Shown: in pieces, positions 16,864-26,259 of the stretch
Position numbering within the stretch: position 1 is the stretch's first letter
How the letters are laid out: the number at the start of each line of letters is the position of its first letter
Source of the DNA: Akkermansiaceae bacterium
GTDB taxonomy: Bacteria; Verrucomicrobiota; Verrucomicrobiia; Verrucomicrobiales; DEV007
DNA length: 64,000 nt
Direction: 5' to 3'
Assembly (NCBI GenBank): GCA_024233005.1
Contig: JACKQE010000006.1
Location: 62,001-126,000, forward strand
Position numbers and translations under genes: made by a program
The notes under the pieces: model-generated
Database searches by the model: none
The model's input: the letters and a program-made list of their open reading frames with translations, nothing else
Told to the model about the DNA's origin: nothing

Positions 16864-17032
16864 CCCGCCCCTTCCGCCAGATCCGAACCAACCAGCTCGA
16901 TTGTCCGCCCCCTCGGATGACCTCTCCTGAAACCACCCGGAAACGGTCCCGGCCTCCGACCGTCACCATCTCCCACCGCAACCAACCGTCTCAATTCCCG
17001 GCCATCGCGCCAAGCCCGCCTCCAAGACTGAC

Positions 17033-18409
17033 TCAGGCTGGGTAAACCCAGGGTCCCCGATATTCCCGGCTCAGCAACTTGTTGGCTTCCTCGTCACCCG
17101 GGATGGCTTCCTTCTCCCCATCCCAGGCGATGGAACGCCCCAGTTTCCAGGACAACATGCCGAGCAGGCTCAGGTTGGTCGCACGGTGACCGATCTCAAC
17201 ATCCGCCACCGGACGGCGCCCGGCCTCGATGCTGTCGAGAAAATCCCGCCAGAGTGGCGGAACATTGTGGCCGTCCTTGACATTGTCGAACTGGGGATCC
17301 TCGTGGCGTTCGGCTTCGCCTTTTTTGGATGGGTAAAACGTCCAACCATCCCGCCACCCCATGTGGAACACCCCTTTCGATCCGTAAAAATAGGCCCCGA
17401 CGCCGGCCTTTTCCGCCCCGTTGCCCCCGAACTTGCGGTGTTCCCAAGTTGCGGTGAACGATTCAAATTCATACACCGCGACCTGGTGGTCGGGCGCATC
17501 GGTGGTCTGTCCCTGACCGTCGTTCACCGCCGCGCCGGCGACGTCGCGCCCCCCGGTGCAGTAAATTGATTTGGGATGGGCTTCATCGCTCCACCAGAGC
17601 ATTTGATCGAGCCAGTGCACTCCCCAGTCGCCGAGCGTGCCGTTGGCGAAATCGAGGAAGTTGCGGAACCCTCCGGGATGAATGCGGCGGTTGAAGGGGC
17701 GCAGGGGAGCCGGACCACAGTACATTTCCCAATCAAGACCTTCCGGGACCGGTGTGTTCGGAGTGGCCGACTCGGGGCCTCCGCCGCCGCTGTTGGCGAA
17801 CATCCTCACCATGCCGATGGTGCCCGCCCCTCCTTCCTTAAGAAACTTCATTCCCGATACATGGTGGGGACCAATGCGACGGTGCAACCCGACCTGCACG
17901 ACCCGGTCCGCGGCACGTGCGGCGTTGACCATGGCGCGGCTTTCCTTGACCGTATGGCCCGTCGGTTTCTCAACGAAGACATGCGCGCCGGCCTGCACGG
18001 CAGCGATGGTCTGCAGGGCGTGCCAATGGTCGGGGGTGGCAATGATGACAATCTCCGGCTTTTCCTTGTCGAGGAGTTCCCGGTAATCCGGGTAGGTTTT
18101 TGGAGTGGTGCCGGCAAGAGAGCCGATCTCGTCGGCGGAGACCTCCAAGGCATCGGCATCGACATCACAGAGGGCCACGCACTCGCAGCGGCCATCGGCG
18201 AGAGCTTCACGGAGTATGTTCAGGCCCCACCACCCGCTCCCGATGAGAGCTGTCCGATATTTTCTGCCGCTCTTCGACTGGGCCCGGACCCATGGAGCCC
18301 CCAGAGTCAGACTGCCTGCCAGCGTGCCGGCCCGGATGAGAAAATCCCGGCGGGCGGTGCCGGAAGGGGTGGCGAGAGGGACTTGGGAAAGGTTTGCAGA
18401 GGAATCCAT
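17033..18409 (-). CDS. Tat-exported Gfo/Idh/MocA family oxidoreductase
   Basis: The start at 18409 (MDSSANL) is chosen because the Tat motif RRDFL lies at residues 20-24, followed by a hydrophobic stretch and an AQS cleavage region. The Rossmann motif GSGWWGLNI and the catalytic-lysine motif EKPTGHTVKESRAMV are present. The C-terminal half (LDWEMYCGPA, HPGGFRNF, DWGVHWLD) resembles periplasmic glycoside-oxidising members of the family. Tat export implies folding with NAD(P) bound before transport. Periplasmic 3-keto-sugar formation would link it to the DUF1080 proteins at 30833-36760, but the substrate is not shown. Confidence 0.9.
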   Translation of the reverse strand: MDSSANLSQVPLATPSGTARRDFLIRAGTLAGSLTLGAPWVRAQSKSGRKYRTALIGSGWWGLNILREALADGRCECVALCDVDADALEVSADEIGSLAGTTPKTYPDYRELLDKEKPEIVIIATPDHWHALQTIAAVQAGAHVFVEKPTGHTVKESRAMVNAARAADRVVQVGLHRRIGPHHVSGMKFLKEGGAGTIGMVRMFANSGGGGPESATPNTPVPEGLDWEMYCGPAPLRPFNRRIHPGGFRNFLDFANGTLGDWGVHWLDQMLWWSDEAHPKSIYCTGGRDVAGAAVNDGQGQTTDAPDHQVAVYEFESFTATWEHRKFGGNGAEKAGVGAYFYGSKGVFHMGWRDGWTFYPSKKGEAERHEDPQFDNVKDGHNVPPLWRDFLDSIEAGRRPVADVEIGHRATNLSLLGMLSWKLGRSIAWDGEKEAIPGDEEANKLLSREYRGPWVYPA

Positions 18410-18487
18410 AAGACATCGGAGAATCTGAACGCGAATTTCACGCGAAGCCCACCCGGCACGCAAGCGTTTTATGAGGCCATGACAATC

Positions 18488-19690
18488 TCACAACCCACTC
18501 CGGGAAACGATGCTGACCCCGTCACGGACCTTGTCGGAGGGATAAAGGATGACAGACTCGCCTTCCTCCAATCCGGAGAGCACCTCCGCAACGCGGTCGT
18601 TGGCATGGCCGATCCCGACGGTGGTGAGCCGCGCATGGCCGTCCTCCGCGGCAAACACGGCCCATTTTCCCTCATGGCGAAACAGCGCGCCAACCGGAAC
18701 CAGGCGCACCGCTTCTCCCGACCAGGTCACGATGCGCACTTCCACGCGGAACGCATCCCCGAGAGCGATCCGCTCCTCCACCGGGCTCGTGAAATCCACG
18801 ATGACATTGACCCGCTGCTCCTCGACGCCCAGGGCGGACACTTTGGTGAAGGCGGAAGGCTCGACAATGCGGACACGCCCGAGCAGGACTGCGTCTCCGC
18901 CCCAATGTTCGATGATGACCCGTGCCCCGGGCCGGATCGCGATGGCGTCGCGGGAGAGGACATCGACTTCGATCTCCAGATCCGTGGGATCGCCGATCTC
19001 GAGCAGCTTGAGGCCGGGCTGGGCAATGGTGGCGCTTTCCTCAATGACACGCAGCACCCTGCCCGAGACCGGCGCGAGGATCTCGTGCGACCCTTCTCCG
19101 GCCGCACCGGTTCCGCTGCGCACCAGCACGGCCCGCGCCTGCTCATACTCGAACTCCGCCACCTGGAGGGCGAACTCCGCCGCCCGGAGATCTTTCGCCG
19201 AGGTCAGGGCACGCTGCTCGGCGGCATCGTATTCCTCCTGGGTCGATACTTTGTGGGCCAGCAGACCTTTGCGGCGCTCCATTTCCGTGGTGGCGTAGCG
19301 GCTCTCCAACTCCGACCGGTCCACTTGGGCCTGGGCCTGCTTTTTGGCGGCCTCGGCCCCGTTGACGCGAGCCTCAGCCTGGGCTTTGGCACTGGGATCA
19401 AGCAGCTGCGGATCGGTCGGTTGAATCCGGGCGATCAGCGTTTTGCCCTCCTCGACCGGATCTCCAGGATGAAGGGAAATGCGATCCAACTTGCCCGCCA
19501 GTGGGGCTGAAACCACATAGCGCTCGCGAATCCGGGTCCGCCCGTCCTCATTCACGGTGACCTCAAGGGAGCCGGTCTCCACCCGACCGGTCTCGACCAC
19601 CACAGGCTGGGGGCGGAAGGCCCAGACCAGCATGAGACCAATGGCCGCGGCGGCCAAACCAGCCATGACTTTGTTCTTGCTTACTTTCAT
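18488..19690 (-). CDS. HlyD/MacA-type periplasmic adaptor of an ABC efflux system
   Basis: The 400-residue protein has an N-terminal membrane anchor (about 9-26), a split biotinyl-lipoyl-like domain (GKLDRISLHPGDPVEEGKTL and later ILAPVSGRVLRV), a long alpha-helical hairpin (about 105-190, rich in A, E, K and Q) and a beta-barrel C-terminal half. It is the last gene of an operon with an FtsX/MacB-type permease and an ATPase, 19 bases after the permease stop. The expected role is to couple the ABC pump to an outer-membrane channel; no channel gene is visible here. Confidence 0.85.
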   Translation of the reverse strand: MKVSKNKVMAGLAAAAIGLMLVWAFRPQPVVVETGRVETGSLEVTVNEDGRTRIRERYVVSAPLAGKLDRISLHPGDPVEEGKTLIARIQPTDPQLLDPSAKAQAEARVNGAEAAKKQAQAQVDRSELESRYATTEMERRKGLLAHKVSTQEEYDAAEQRALTSAKDLRAAEFALQVAEFEYEQARAVLVRSGTGAAGEGSHEILAPVSGRVLRVIEESATIAQPGLKLLEIGDPTDLEIEVDVLSRDAIAIRPGARVIIEHWGGDAVLLGRVRIVEPSAFTKVSALGVEEQRVNVIVDFTSPVEERIALGDAFRVEVRIVTWSGEAVRLVPVGALFRHEGKWAVFAAEDGHARLTTVGIGHANDRVAEVLSGLEEGESVILYPSDKVRDGVSIVSRSGL

Positions 19691-19709
19691 GAGAAAATTG
19701 AGAAAACAC

Positions 19710-22076
19710 TTATTCGTGGGATTTCAACACCGCCAGCAGATCCAGATGATCAATGCGGCGCCGCACGACCAGGGCGGAGATGATCGATGCGGCGACAACC
19801 ACCACCACCGCAAAACCATAGGTCGAAGGAAGAACGACAAGAGGGAACCGCTGGGTCTCCGTGGCCAGGGCGACCACGGTGATCGCGGCGAGACCGCGGC
19901 CGATGAGCAGACCGGGAGCGATGGCCAGCAAGGTGAGCAGGCCGACCTCCCCGAGCAGGATGGAGGAGACCTCGCCCCTGGTGAAACCGATGACGCGAAG
20001 GGTGGCCAGCTCATGAGCCCGTTCGGAAAGGGAGATCCTCGCGGCGTTGTAAACCACCCCGAAAGCAATGATGCCGGCGAACAGAGTGTTGAACAACCGC
20101 ATTCTCAAAAGGCTCTCGGACATGGTTTTCTCGAAGCCGTGCAGCGCGGCGAGCTTCAGGGTGCTGCCGGCGATGTTGGGACAGTCCTTCACGGCGGCAT
20201 ACAATGCCCCAGTGCTCGCGGCGTCGAATGTCAACATGGCTCCGGAGATAAGAGCCCCATCCGCGAGGAGCCGATTCATTCCGGCAAGATCCATGTAGGC
20301 CGAAGTGCCGCTGAAATCCTCCACCACCCCCACGATGGAGACCTCCAGAGTGGTCCGATGGCCCTCCAGCACTTCCAACGTGACCCGGTCACCGGGGAGG
20401 GCATCGAGAATACCGGCGAGGCTTTGCGAGATCACCAGTCCCTCGGGGGGCAGACTGATTTCGCGACGGTCAAAATCCATCGGTCGCAACAGGGTGCGGT
20501 CCGCCGGCAATCCCATGAGGCCGAGCCGGCGCGAGCGGGGACCGTGCCGGAGCCTGACCGCGACATTGCGCCAAGGTTCGACCCGGTGGACGCCGGGGAG
20601 TTGTTCCAACTCATGGACCGCGGTTTCCTCCGGGGATTCGATGAAAGTCACCATCATGTCCTGGCGCTGAGCCGTAAAAAACTGCAGGTCCAAGAGGTCC
20701 CCGATGATGTCTGCGGTGAAACTCCCAAGGATGAGCAAAGCGATGGCGAGGGCCACTCCCAGGATGGACATCAGGGCCTTGACCGGCTGTCGCTGGATCT
20801 GCCGCAGCACCATCACCGCCGTCGGCGAAAGCAGACCTCCCAGTCCGAGACGTTCCACCAGAGTTGCCCGGTAGGTCGCCGGGGCTTCCGGCCGCATCGC
20901 TTCAGCCGGCGGCAGAGACGCGGCTTTGCGGACGGCGCCCAGAGTACCGAAGATCCCCGCCCCCAGGCTCGCCAAGGTGGCCATTCCGAGGACCCAGGGA
21001 TTGAGTTGGAAATGCAATTCGGGAAAGTGGAAAAACTGGACATACATCGACGTCATGCCTCTCCCCATGAGGGCTCCCAGTGCCACTCCGATGAGCAAAC
21101 CGAGAACCGTAATGACGAGGGCAAATCCGAGATAATGCCAGGCCACTTCGCGGTCATCATACCCAAACGACTTGAGCATGGCGATCTCGACCCGCTGGGA
21201 ACGGACGAGCCGGTTGATCACCACATTGAGGAGAAAGGCGGCAACGCCGAGGAAAATCGCGGGAGGGATGGTCGCCATGGCCCGCAGTTGGGTCAACTCA
21301 TCGCTGACATAGCGGTGGGAGACCTGCTGACTCCTCGGATAGGCCCCTTGTCCGCCATAAGGGGCGGTCAGGGTGTCGAGGCTGGTGATGACGCGCTCCT
21401 CCGAGGCCCCGTGCATCAGCGAGATAACCACGTCATTCCAGGCCCCCTCGAGGTCGAACGCCGCCTCCATCTGGCTCCGGCCCATCCAGAGGACTCCGAA
21501 ACGTTTGTCGTCGGGAAAAATTTCCCCCGGACGGATCTGGTAGACGAACTCCGGCGAGAGGGCGATGCCGGCAACGCGGAGTTCCTCCCGGCGTCCATTG
21601 ATGACGGCGGCCAGACTGTCTCCCGGCACCAGTCCATGCGCGGTGGCGAAGGCTTCATTGAGGACCACCTCCCCGGCCCGGCCGGGCTCCACGAGGCGCC
21701 CCTGCCGCAGATGGAGTCCGTTCAACAACGGTTCGCCGAACTCCGGCAGGGAGACCAAGCGACCCGTGGCGGGCTCCGGAAGATCCGGAATGTCCAGCTT
21801 CACCTCGGCGACGATGCGGGGATAGACCCGGGCCACTCCGGGGATTTCGGCGATGCGGTCGACCAGGGACAACGGAGCCCGCTTCGCATGGGCAAAGATG
21901 TCGGCAAAATTCTGACGGGCATAGTAGGCATCCATCGTCTCCTGCAAGGAGACTGCGGTGCAGATGGCCATGATGAGGGCCCCGACCCCGCAGGAGAGCA
22001 CCAACGCGATGGCTAGAATCTGGGATTTCATCCCCAGGAGATCACGGAGCAGCTTGCGTTGCAGGGAAGTCACCAT
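19710..22076 (-). CDS. ABC transporter permease, two FtsX-type domains
   Basis: The 788-residue protein has an N-terminal membrane helix, a large extracytoplasmic domain (about 45-260), three helices at about 275-385, a second helix near 440-460, a second extracytoplasmic domain and three C-terminal helices at about 650-780. This duplicated FtsX architecture is typical of larger ABC3-type permeases. Its gene lies between an ATPase and a HlyD adaptor, so it is the membrane part of an exporter. The substrate could be a lipid, peptide or drug-like compound; sequence does not decide. Confidence 0.88.
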   Translation of the reverse strand: MVTSLQRKLLRDLLGMKSQILAIALVLSCGVGALIMAICTAVSLQETMDAYYARQNFADIFAHAKRAPLSLVDRIAEIPGVARVYPRIVAEVKLDIPDLPEPATGRLVSLPEFGEPLLNGLHLRQGRLVEPGRAGEVVLNEAFATAHGLVPGDSLAAVINGRREELRVAGIALSPEFVYQIRPGEIFPDDKRFGVLWMGRSQMEAAFDLEGAWNDVVISLMHGASEERVITSLDTLTAPYGGQGAYPRSQQVSHRYVSDELTQLRAMATIPPAIFLGVAAFLLNVVINRLVRSQRVEIAMLKSFGYDDREVAWHYLGFALVITVLGLLIGVALGALMGRGMTSMYVQFFHFPELHFQLNPWVLGMATLASLGAGIFGTLGAVRKAASLPPAEAMRPEAPATYRATLVERLGLGGLLSPTAVMVLRQIQRQPVKALMSILGVALAIALLILGSFTADIIGDLLDLQFFTAQRQDMMVTFIESPEETAVHELEQLPGVHRVEPWRNVAVRLRHGPRSRRLGLMGLPADRTLLRPMDFDRREISLPPEGLVISQSLAGILDALPGDRVTLEVLEGHRTTLEVSIVGVVEDFSGTSAYMDLAGMNRLLADGALISGAMLTFDAASTGALYAAVKDCPNIAGSTLKLAALHGFEKTMSESLLRMRLFNTLFAGIIAFGVVYNAARISLSERAHELATLRVIGFTRGEVSSILLGEVGLLTLLAIAPGLLIGRGLAAITVVALATETQRFPLVVLPSTYGFAVVVVVAASIISALVVRRRIDHLDLLAVLKSHE

Positions 22077-22093
22077 GGAGAGAACCTTGATTT

Positions 22094-22822
22094 CTACCAG
22101 GATATTGCTGACGGATCCACCCGGCGGCTATTCTTCCGGACTTCGTGTATGGCGCCATCCGAAAGCATCACGACCCGGTCGGCCATGCCTGCGATGGCCG
22201 CGTTGTGCGTGATGATCGCCACGGTTGTGCCCAATTCCCGATTCACGCGGGCGATCACCTCCAGCACGAGAACCCCGGTTTTGACATCAAGGGCACCGGT
22301 GGGCTCATCGCACAGGAGGACGGCAGGCCGTTTCGCGATGGCCCGGGCAATGGCGACCCGTTGCTGTTCCCCTCCGGAGAGCTGGGACGGGAAGTGATTC
22401 ATCCGCTCCCGCAACCCCACGCGATCCAGAGACTCCGTGGCGGGAAGAGGTTCGCGGGCGATGTCCGTGACCAGTTCCACATTCTCCCGAGCCGTCAGGC
22501 TGGGCACCAGATTGTAAAACTGGAAGACAAAGCCGACATGCTCTCTCCGGTACCGGGTCAACTCGGAGGTTGAGCATTGGGTCAGGTCCTGATCCCCGTA
22601 TCGCAGCGAGCCGGAAGTCGGTTGGTCCAGACCTCCCATGATGTTGAGCAAGGTGGATTTGCCACTGCCGGAAGGTCCAAGCAGCACGACGAACTCTCCC
22701 GGCCAGATGTCGAGATCCACTCCCCGGAGGGCATTCACGAGGGAGACCCCGGATCCGTAGGTTTTGACAAGATCCCTGGCTTGGAACAAAGGGGCCGGGT
22801 CTGGATCGGAAGCGGTCACCAT
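22094..22822 (-). CDS. ABC transporter ATP-binding protein (LolD/MacB-type)
   Basis: ATPase motifs are complete: Walker [10 protein letters not shown], signature [14 protein letters not shown], Walker [14 protein letters not shown], and the H-loop in IITHN. The start at 22822 (MVTASDP) is an ATG; the frame can be extended to a TTG at 22858, which seems less likely. The gene heads the operon with the permease and adaptor. It runs divergently from the SSS symporter gene that starts at 22943, so the 120-base gap should carry two promoters. Confidence 0.92.
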   Translation of the reverse strand: MVTASDPDPAPLFQARDLVKTYGSGVSLVNALRGVDLDIWPGEFVVLLGPSGSGKSTLLNIMGGLDQPTSGSLRYGDQDLTQCSTSELTRYRREHVGFVFQFYNLVPSLTARENVELVTDIAREPLPATESLDRVGLRERMNHFPSQLSGGEQQRVAIARAIAKRPAVLLCDEPTGALDVKTGVLVLEVIARVNRELGTTVAIITHNAAIAGMADRVVMLSDGAIHEVRKNSRRVDPSAISW

Positions 22823-22942
22823 CTTTGCCAAGATCGTGGGCTTTGCCCGCAAAGTCAAAGGGTGGTGGCATTCCCAGGTTCATCCCACCGCCGTGAATCG
22901 GCGTGGCAATCAGACTTGCCAGACAGGGTTGATTCTGGCTCA

Positions 22943-24592
22943 ATGCCTCCCATGCCGCGTTTTTCTTGGTTGGTGGATGGCAGCATCGTCGGGCTATACT
23001 TGCTGGGGACGATGATGGCAGGCCTGTGGCTGCGCAAACGGGTCCGTCGGGTCGAGGATTTCCTCGTCGCGGGCCGGGAGATGAATCTCTACCTCGGCAT
23101 CGCCTCGCTTGCCGCAACCGAGTTCGGCATCATCACCTGCATGTATACCGCCCAGGCCGGCTACACCCAAGGCTTCATCGGCGCGTTCCCCGGGATCGCC
23201 CAAGCCGTGGCGATGCTCGTCATTGGCTTGACCGGATTCTGTGTCAAACCCCTGCGGGAATCGGGAGCCATGACCCTGCCGGAGTTGTTCGAGAAGCGGT
23301 TCGGCCGTCCCGTGCGCTGGTTGGCGGGTGTTGTCATCGTGATGGGGGGACTTCTCAACATGGGTGTCTTCCTCAAGATCGGCGGGGACTTCCTCTGTCT
23401 CGTCTGCGGGATGGATCTGGAATACCTCGTCTATGTGATGACCACCCTGCTCGTCCTTGTCGCCGTTTACACCATGCTCGGCGGCATGCTGTCGGTGCTG
23501 GTGACAGACTTTCTGCAGTTTGCGGTGATGAGCGCGGGCCTGCTCGTGGTGACTGTACTGATCCTTTCCCGCATTGGCTGGGAACGCCTTGTGGATACCG
23601 TTGCCACGCACCACGGCAGCGCCGGATTCACCCTGCCCCTGCAAACCGGGACGGGCTGGACCTATGTCATCATGCAGGTGCTCGGCACCACCGCCGCCAC
23701 CCTGACCTGGCAGACCGTCGTTTCCCGGGTTCTCTCCGCCAAGGACGCCACCACCGGTCAGCGCGTCCTCACCCGGACCAGTTTCTTTTTCGTCTGCCGC
23801 TGGCTCATTCCCGGACTCTGGGGCATCGCCGCGCTCGCCGTTCTGGGCTGGAAACCGCTCGATTCCCTCGACTCCGCCCAACGCGACGCCCTGCCCGCCG
23901 CCATTCAGGAAAAAATTGCCGCCTCGCCGGTGGGGCAGCCGCTTGCCGGACTCACCCCCGAAGAGGCAGGAGGCGTCCCCACCGCCGTGCAAACCCGGCT
24001 CGGGGATGCCTCGCTGCATGCCATGCCCCGGTTCCTCGGAAGCTTCCTTCCCATCGGCCTGATGGGACTGCTGGTGGCCGCGATGCTGGCGGCCGACATG
24101 TCGACCGATGCCTCCTACATGCTCAGTTGGGGCAGCGTGATCTACAATGACATTCTCGCCCCCTTCCGTCGGGGTTCCTGGTCCCACCAACGCGCCATCC
24201 GCTGGAACCGGGTCATCATCGGTCTCATCAGCATTTACCTTCTCGTGTTCGGTCTCTTCTACCAGATCGAGGGGGATGTTTGGTCCTACCTGCTGCTCAC
24301 CGGATCCATCTATCTTTCCAGCATGTCCGTGCTTCTGGTGGCCTGCTGCTATTGGAGGAAAGCCAACTCCTGGGGAGCTCTCGCCGCCATTTTTCTGGGG
24401 GCTGCCGTGCCCGTGGCCCATCTCACGATGGAGAAAATTCCCGACCTCGCCCCGCTCGCCGCCCGCTTTGGCAAAGACGGAGCCGGCATTGCCGCCTTCG
24501 CCGCCGCCGCGCTGGGCATGATCGTGGGATCACTCCTCAAGCCCTCATCCCCAGACACGTCACCGCCTGCCAACGCCTCCTCCCATGCATGA
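22943..24592 (+). CDS. Sodium:solute symporter family (SSS) transporter
   Basis: The start is taken at 22943 (MPPMPRF), with an ATG at 22952 as alternative; longer in-frame extensions overlap the divergent ATPase gene. The 549-residue protein has about 13 hydrophobic segments. Characteristic pieces are GLWLRKRVRRVEDFLVAGR, AATEFGIITCMYTAQAGY and an ADMSTDASYML segment near residue 380. These fit the Na+/solute symporter family; the solute is unknown. It overlaps a 55-codon gene at its end by 8 bases (CATGCATGA junction), implying translational coupling. It is convergent with a Tat-exported FAD oxidoreductase. Confidence 0.9.
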   Translation: MPPMPRFSWLVDGSIVGLYLLGTMMAGLWLRKRVRRVEDFLVAGREMNLYLGIASLAATEFGIITCMYTAQAGYTQGFIGAFPGIAQAVAMLVIGLTGFCVKPLRESGAMTLPELFEKRFGRPVRWLAGVVIVMGGLLNMGVFLKIGGDFLCLVCGMDLEYLVYVMTTLLVLVAVYTMLGGMLSVLVTDFLQFAVMSAGLLVVTVLILSRIGWERLVDTVATHHGSAGFTLPLQTGTGWTYVIMQVLGTTAATLTWQTVVSRVLSAKDATTGQRVLTRTSFFFVCRWLIPGLWGIAALAVLGWKPLDSLDSAQRDALPAAIQEKIAASPVGQPLAGLTPEEAGGVPTAVQTRLGDASLHAMPRFLGSFLPIGLMGLLVAAMLAADMSTDASYMLSWGSVIYNDILAPFRRGSWSHQRAIRWNRVIIGLISIYLLVFGLFYQIEGDVWSYLLLTGSIYLSSMSVLLVACCYWRKANSWGALAAIFLGAAVPVAHLTMEKIPDLAPLAARFGKDGAGIAAFAAAALGMIVGSLLKPSSPDTSPPANASSHA

Positions 24593-24752
24593 ATTCTGGC
24601 ATCTTTTGGTCTGGTCGTCCGTGGCTTGGTATTCCTCGGTAACCCTCTACGTCACCATCCGTGGAGCCCTTGACATTCGGGAGATGGTCAAGCGGTTGGA
24701 TGCGACGCAGGAAGAGGAGGACGATCCGACTGGGGGAACCACGCAGCGCTGA
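24585..24752 (+). CDS. Small (55 aa) single-TM protein coupled to the SSS symporter
   Basis: An ATG at 24585 lies inside the last codons of the symporter gene and the frame runs 55 codons to a TGA at 24750-24752. The product starts MHEFWHLLVWSSVAWYSS, giving a membrane helix at about residues 5-25. It ends in a charged, acidic tail (EEEDDP). The overlap, conserved spacing and topology suggest an accessory subunit of the transporter. Small accessory proteins are known for other sodium symporters, but I cannot assign this one to a named family. Confidence 0.65.
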   Translation: MHEFWHLLVWSSVAWYSSVTLYVTIRGALDIREMVKRLDATQEEEDDPTGGTTQR

Positions 24753-24761
24753 ACCGGCGTT

Positions 24762-26189
24762 TCAGCCGCGCAATCCCAGCTTGACCAACTCAGCCTGACC
24801 TTCACTCCAGGCAACGTCATGGGGCATCCGTTGGCTTCGTGCCGCAAGGGCTGCAATGACGCCCGCGGCCTCGCCCATGGCGGTGGCATTCCCGGTGACG
24901 CGGTAACTGGCGTGGGCGATGAAATCCCCGCTGATACACCGCCCGGCCATCATGAGGCCGTCGACATCGCTCGCGATGAGTGCCCGCAGGGGAATGTCAT
25001 AGGGCTTGACCTTGATGCCGGCGTTGCTGTAGGCAGCCGTTTTGTTGCTCTCGCTGGTCAGGGCATGGATGTCCACGGGGAAAGTCGGTCGCACCACCGC
25101 GTCGTCGTAGCGGGCTCCAGTGATGAGGTCGTCTTTGCCGACGGTGTAGCGTCCTTTGATCCGCCGTCCATCACGCACGCCGATCTGCTCCGCGGTGGCC
25201 GCGATCTGCAGGCCGTCCCAGGCCCCGCCGAGCGCCCGCAGGCCGTTCACGATCTTGTTCAGTTCGCTCCGCGCCCGCACGGTGGCTTCGGTGACCTGGG
25301 CAGCATCAAAAGGACGGATCCCGTATTCGTGGTTCATCATCACGAGCAGCAAATTGTCCCGCACCTGCCAGAGCGTGGGCTTGCTGTAGGAGGGGAAGAA
25401 TCCGGCACGTTGGATTTCTTTGAGAAAGTTTTCCTTGGAGGCGCCGACAGTCTTGTCCGGATCGGAAGCATGGATGCAAGGCTGAAGGGCGGCGGCATCC
25501 CTGGCGACGAGCAGGGCATTGAGCGACATCGGCTGGCAGGGGCAGTCGGCCGCCTCCCCGAACTCAAAGCCACAACCGGCCAGCGCACCCAGATCGCCAT
25601 CCCCGGTCGCATCGATGAAGACCGGAGCCCGCCAGGCCTGACGGCCGGATTTGGACTCGGTGATGATGGTGGTGAGCCGGCGTCCGTCACGGAAGGCGGC
25701 GCTGACCTTGGTGTGGAACTGAAATTTGACCCCGGCCTCAACACAGAGATCCTCCAGCAGCAGCTTCATTCCCTCTGGCTCGTAGGTGATGCTTTTCTGA
25801 CTGGTGCCACGCCGGGCGCCGCGCTCGTCCAGCCTGCGGGTCAGTTCCTTGTTGAAGCCCTCCTTGTCGAAGTCAAGCAGGTAGCCCAACAGCCCGGCCG
25901 TCCAGACTCCACCGAGGCAGCCCCGCCACTCGAAAAGCCGCACCTTGGCGCCCGCCCGCGCGGCGATGATGGCGGCACTGACACCGGCTGGCCCGGCTCC
26001 GCAGACAATCACATCGGCGTCCTCAACCAACGGCAGGTCGCGCGCGGGTTCGGTGAAAGTGGCCTTGTTCGAAGCGGTGTCTCCCTGAGCTGCCCCCCGG
26101 AGCAGGGCCGGCGCTCCGACTGCTCCGGCCACGGCGGCGTGCAGTAAATGACGGCGGGAAACGCGGGACAAAGGATCGCTGGAGTTCAT
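24762..26189 (-). CDS. Tat-exported FAD-dependent oxidoreductase
   Basis: The start at 26189 (MNSSDPL) puts the Tat motif SRRHLL at residues 11-16, followed by a hydrophobic alanine-rich stretch. The FAD-binding motif GAGPAG (64-69) and the downstream GGVWTAGLLGYL segment fit the FAD-dependent oxidoreductase family PF12831, in which large secreted members occur in Verrucomicrobiota and Planctomycetota. The C-terminal LMMAGRCISGDF and GEAAGVIAALAA are family-like. The substrate is unknown. It converges with the SSS/small-protein pair; the stops are 9 bases apart. Confidence 0.85.
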   Translation of the reverse strand: MNSSDPLSRVSRRHLLHAAVAGAVGAPALLRGAAQGDTASNKATFTEPARDLPLVEDADVIVCGAGPAGVSAAIIAARAGAKVRLFEWRGCLGGVWTAGLLGYLLDFDKEGFNKELTRRLDERGARRGTSQKSITYEPEGMKLLLEDLCVEAGVKFQFHTKVSAAFRDGRRLTTIITESKSGRQAWRAPVFIDATGDGDLGALAGCGFEFGEAADCPCQPMSLNALLVARDAAALQPCIHASDPDKTVGASKENFLKEIQRAGFFPSYSKPTLWQVRDNLLLVMMNHEYGIRPFDAAQVTEATVRARSELNKIVNGLRALGGAWDGLQIAATAEQIGVRDGRRIKGRYTVGKDDLITGARYDDAVVRPTFPVDIHALTSESNKTAAYSNAGIKVKPYDIPLRALIASDVDGLMMAGRCISGDFIAHASYRVTGNATAMGEAAGVIAALAARSQRMPHDVAWSEGQAELVKLGLRG

Positions 26190-26259
26190 AAGGGCAGTTT
26201 CGGGGAAACGATGAAGCGAGGCAACCGTCTTTTGCAATGCGCTAGCAGGGGTGTCCTTC

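Noticed and set aside
19557..22016. Long plus-strand open frame of about 820 codons across the ABC permease
   Set aside because: It lies antisense to the permease. Its translation is rich in R, P, G, H and Q with no domain, as expected for the complementary strand of GC-rich coding sequence. The same holds for long antisense frames over 1058-2290, 7745-9235, 11019-12365, 17576-19510, 22994-24421, 24819-26147 and 37619-39658.
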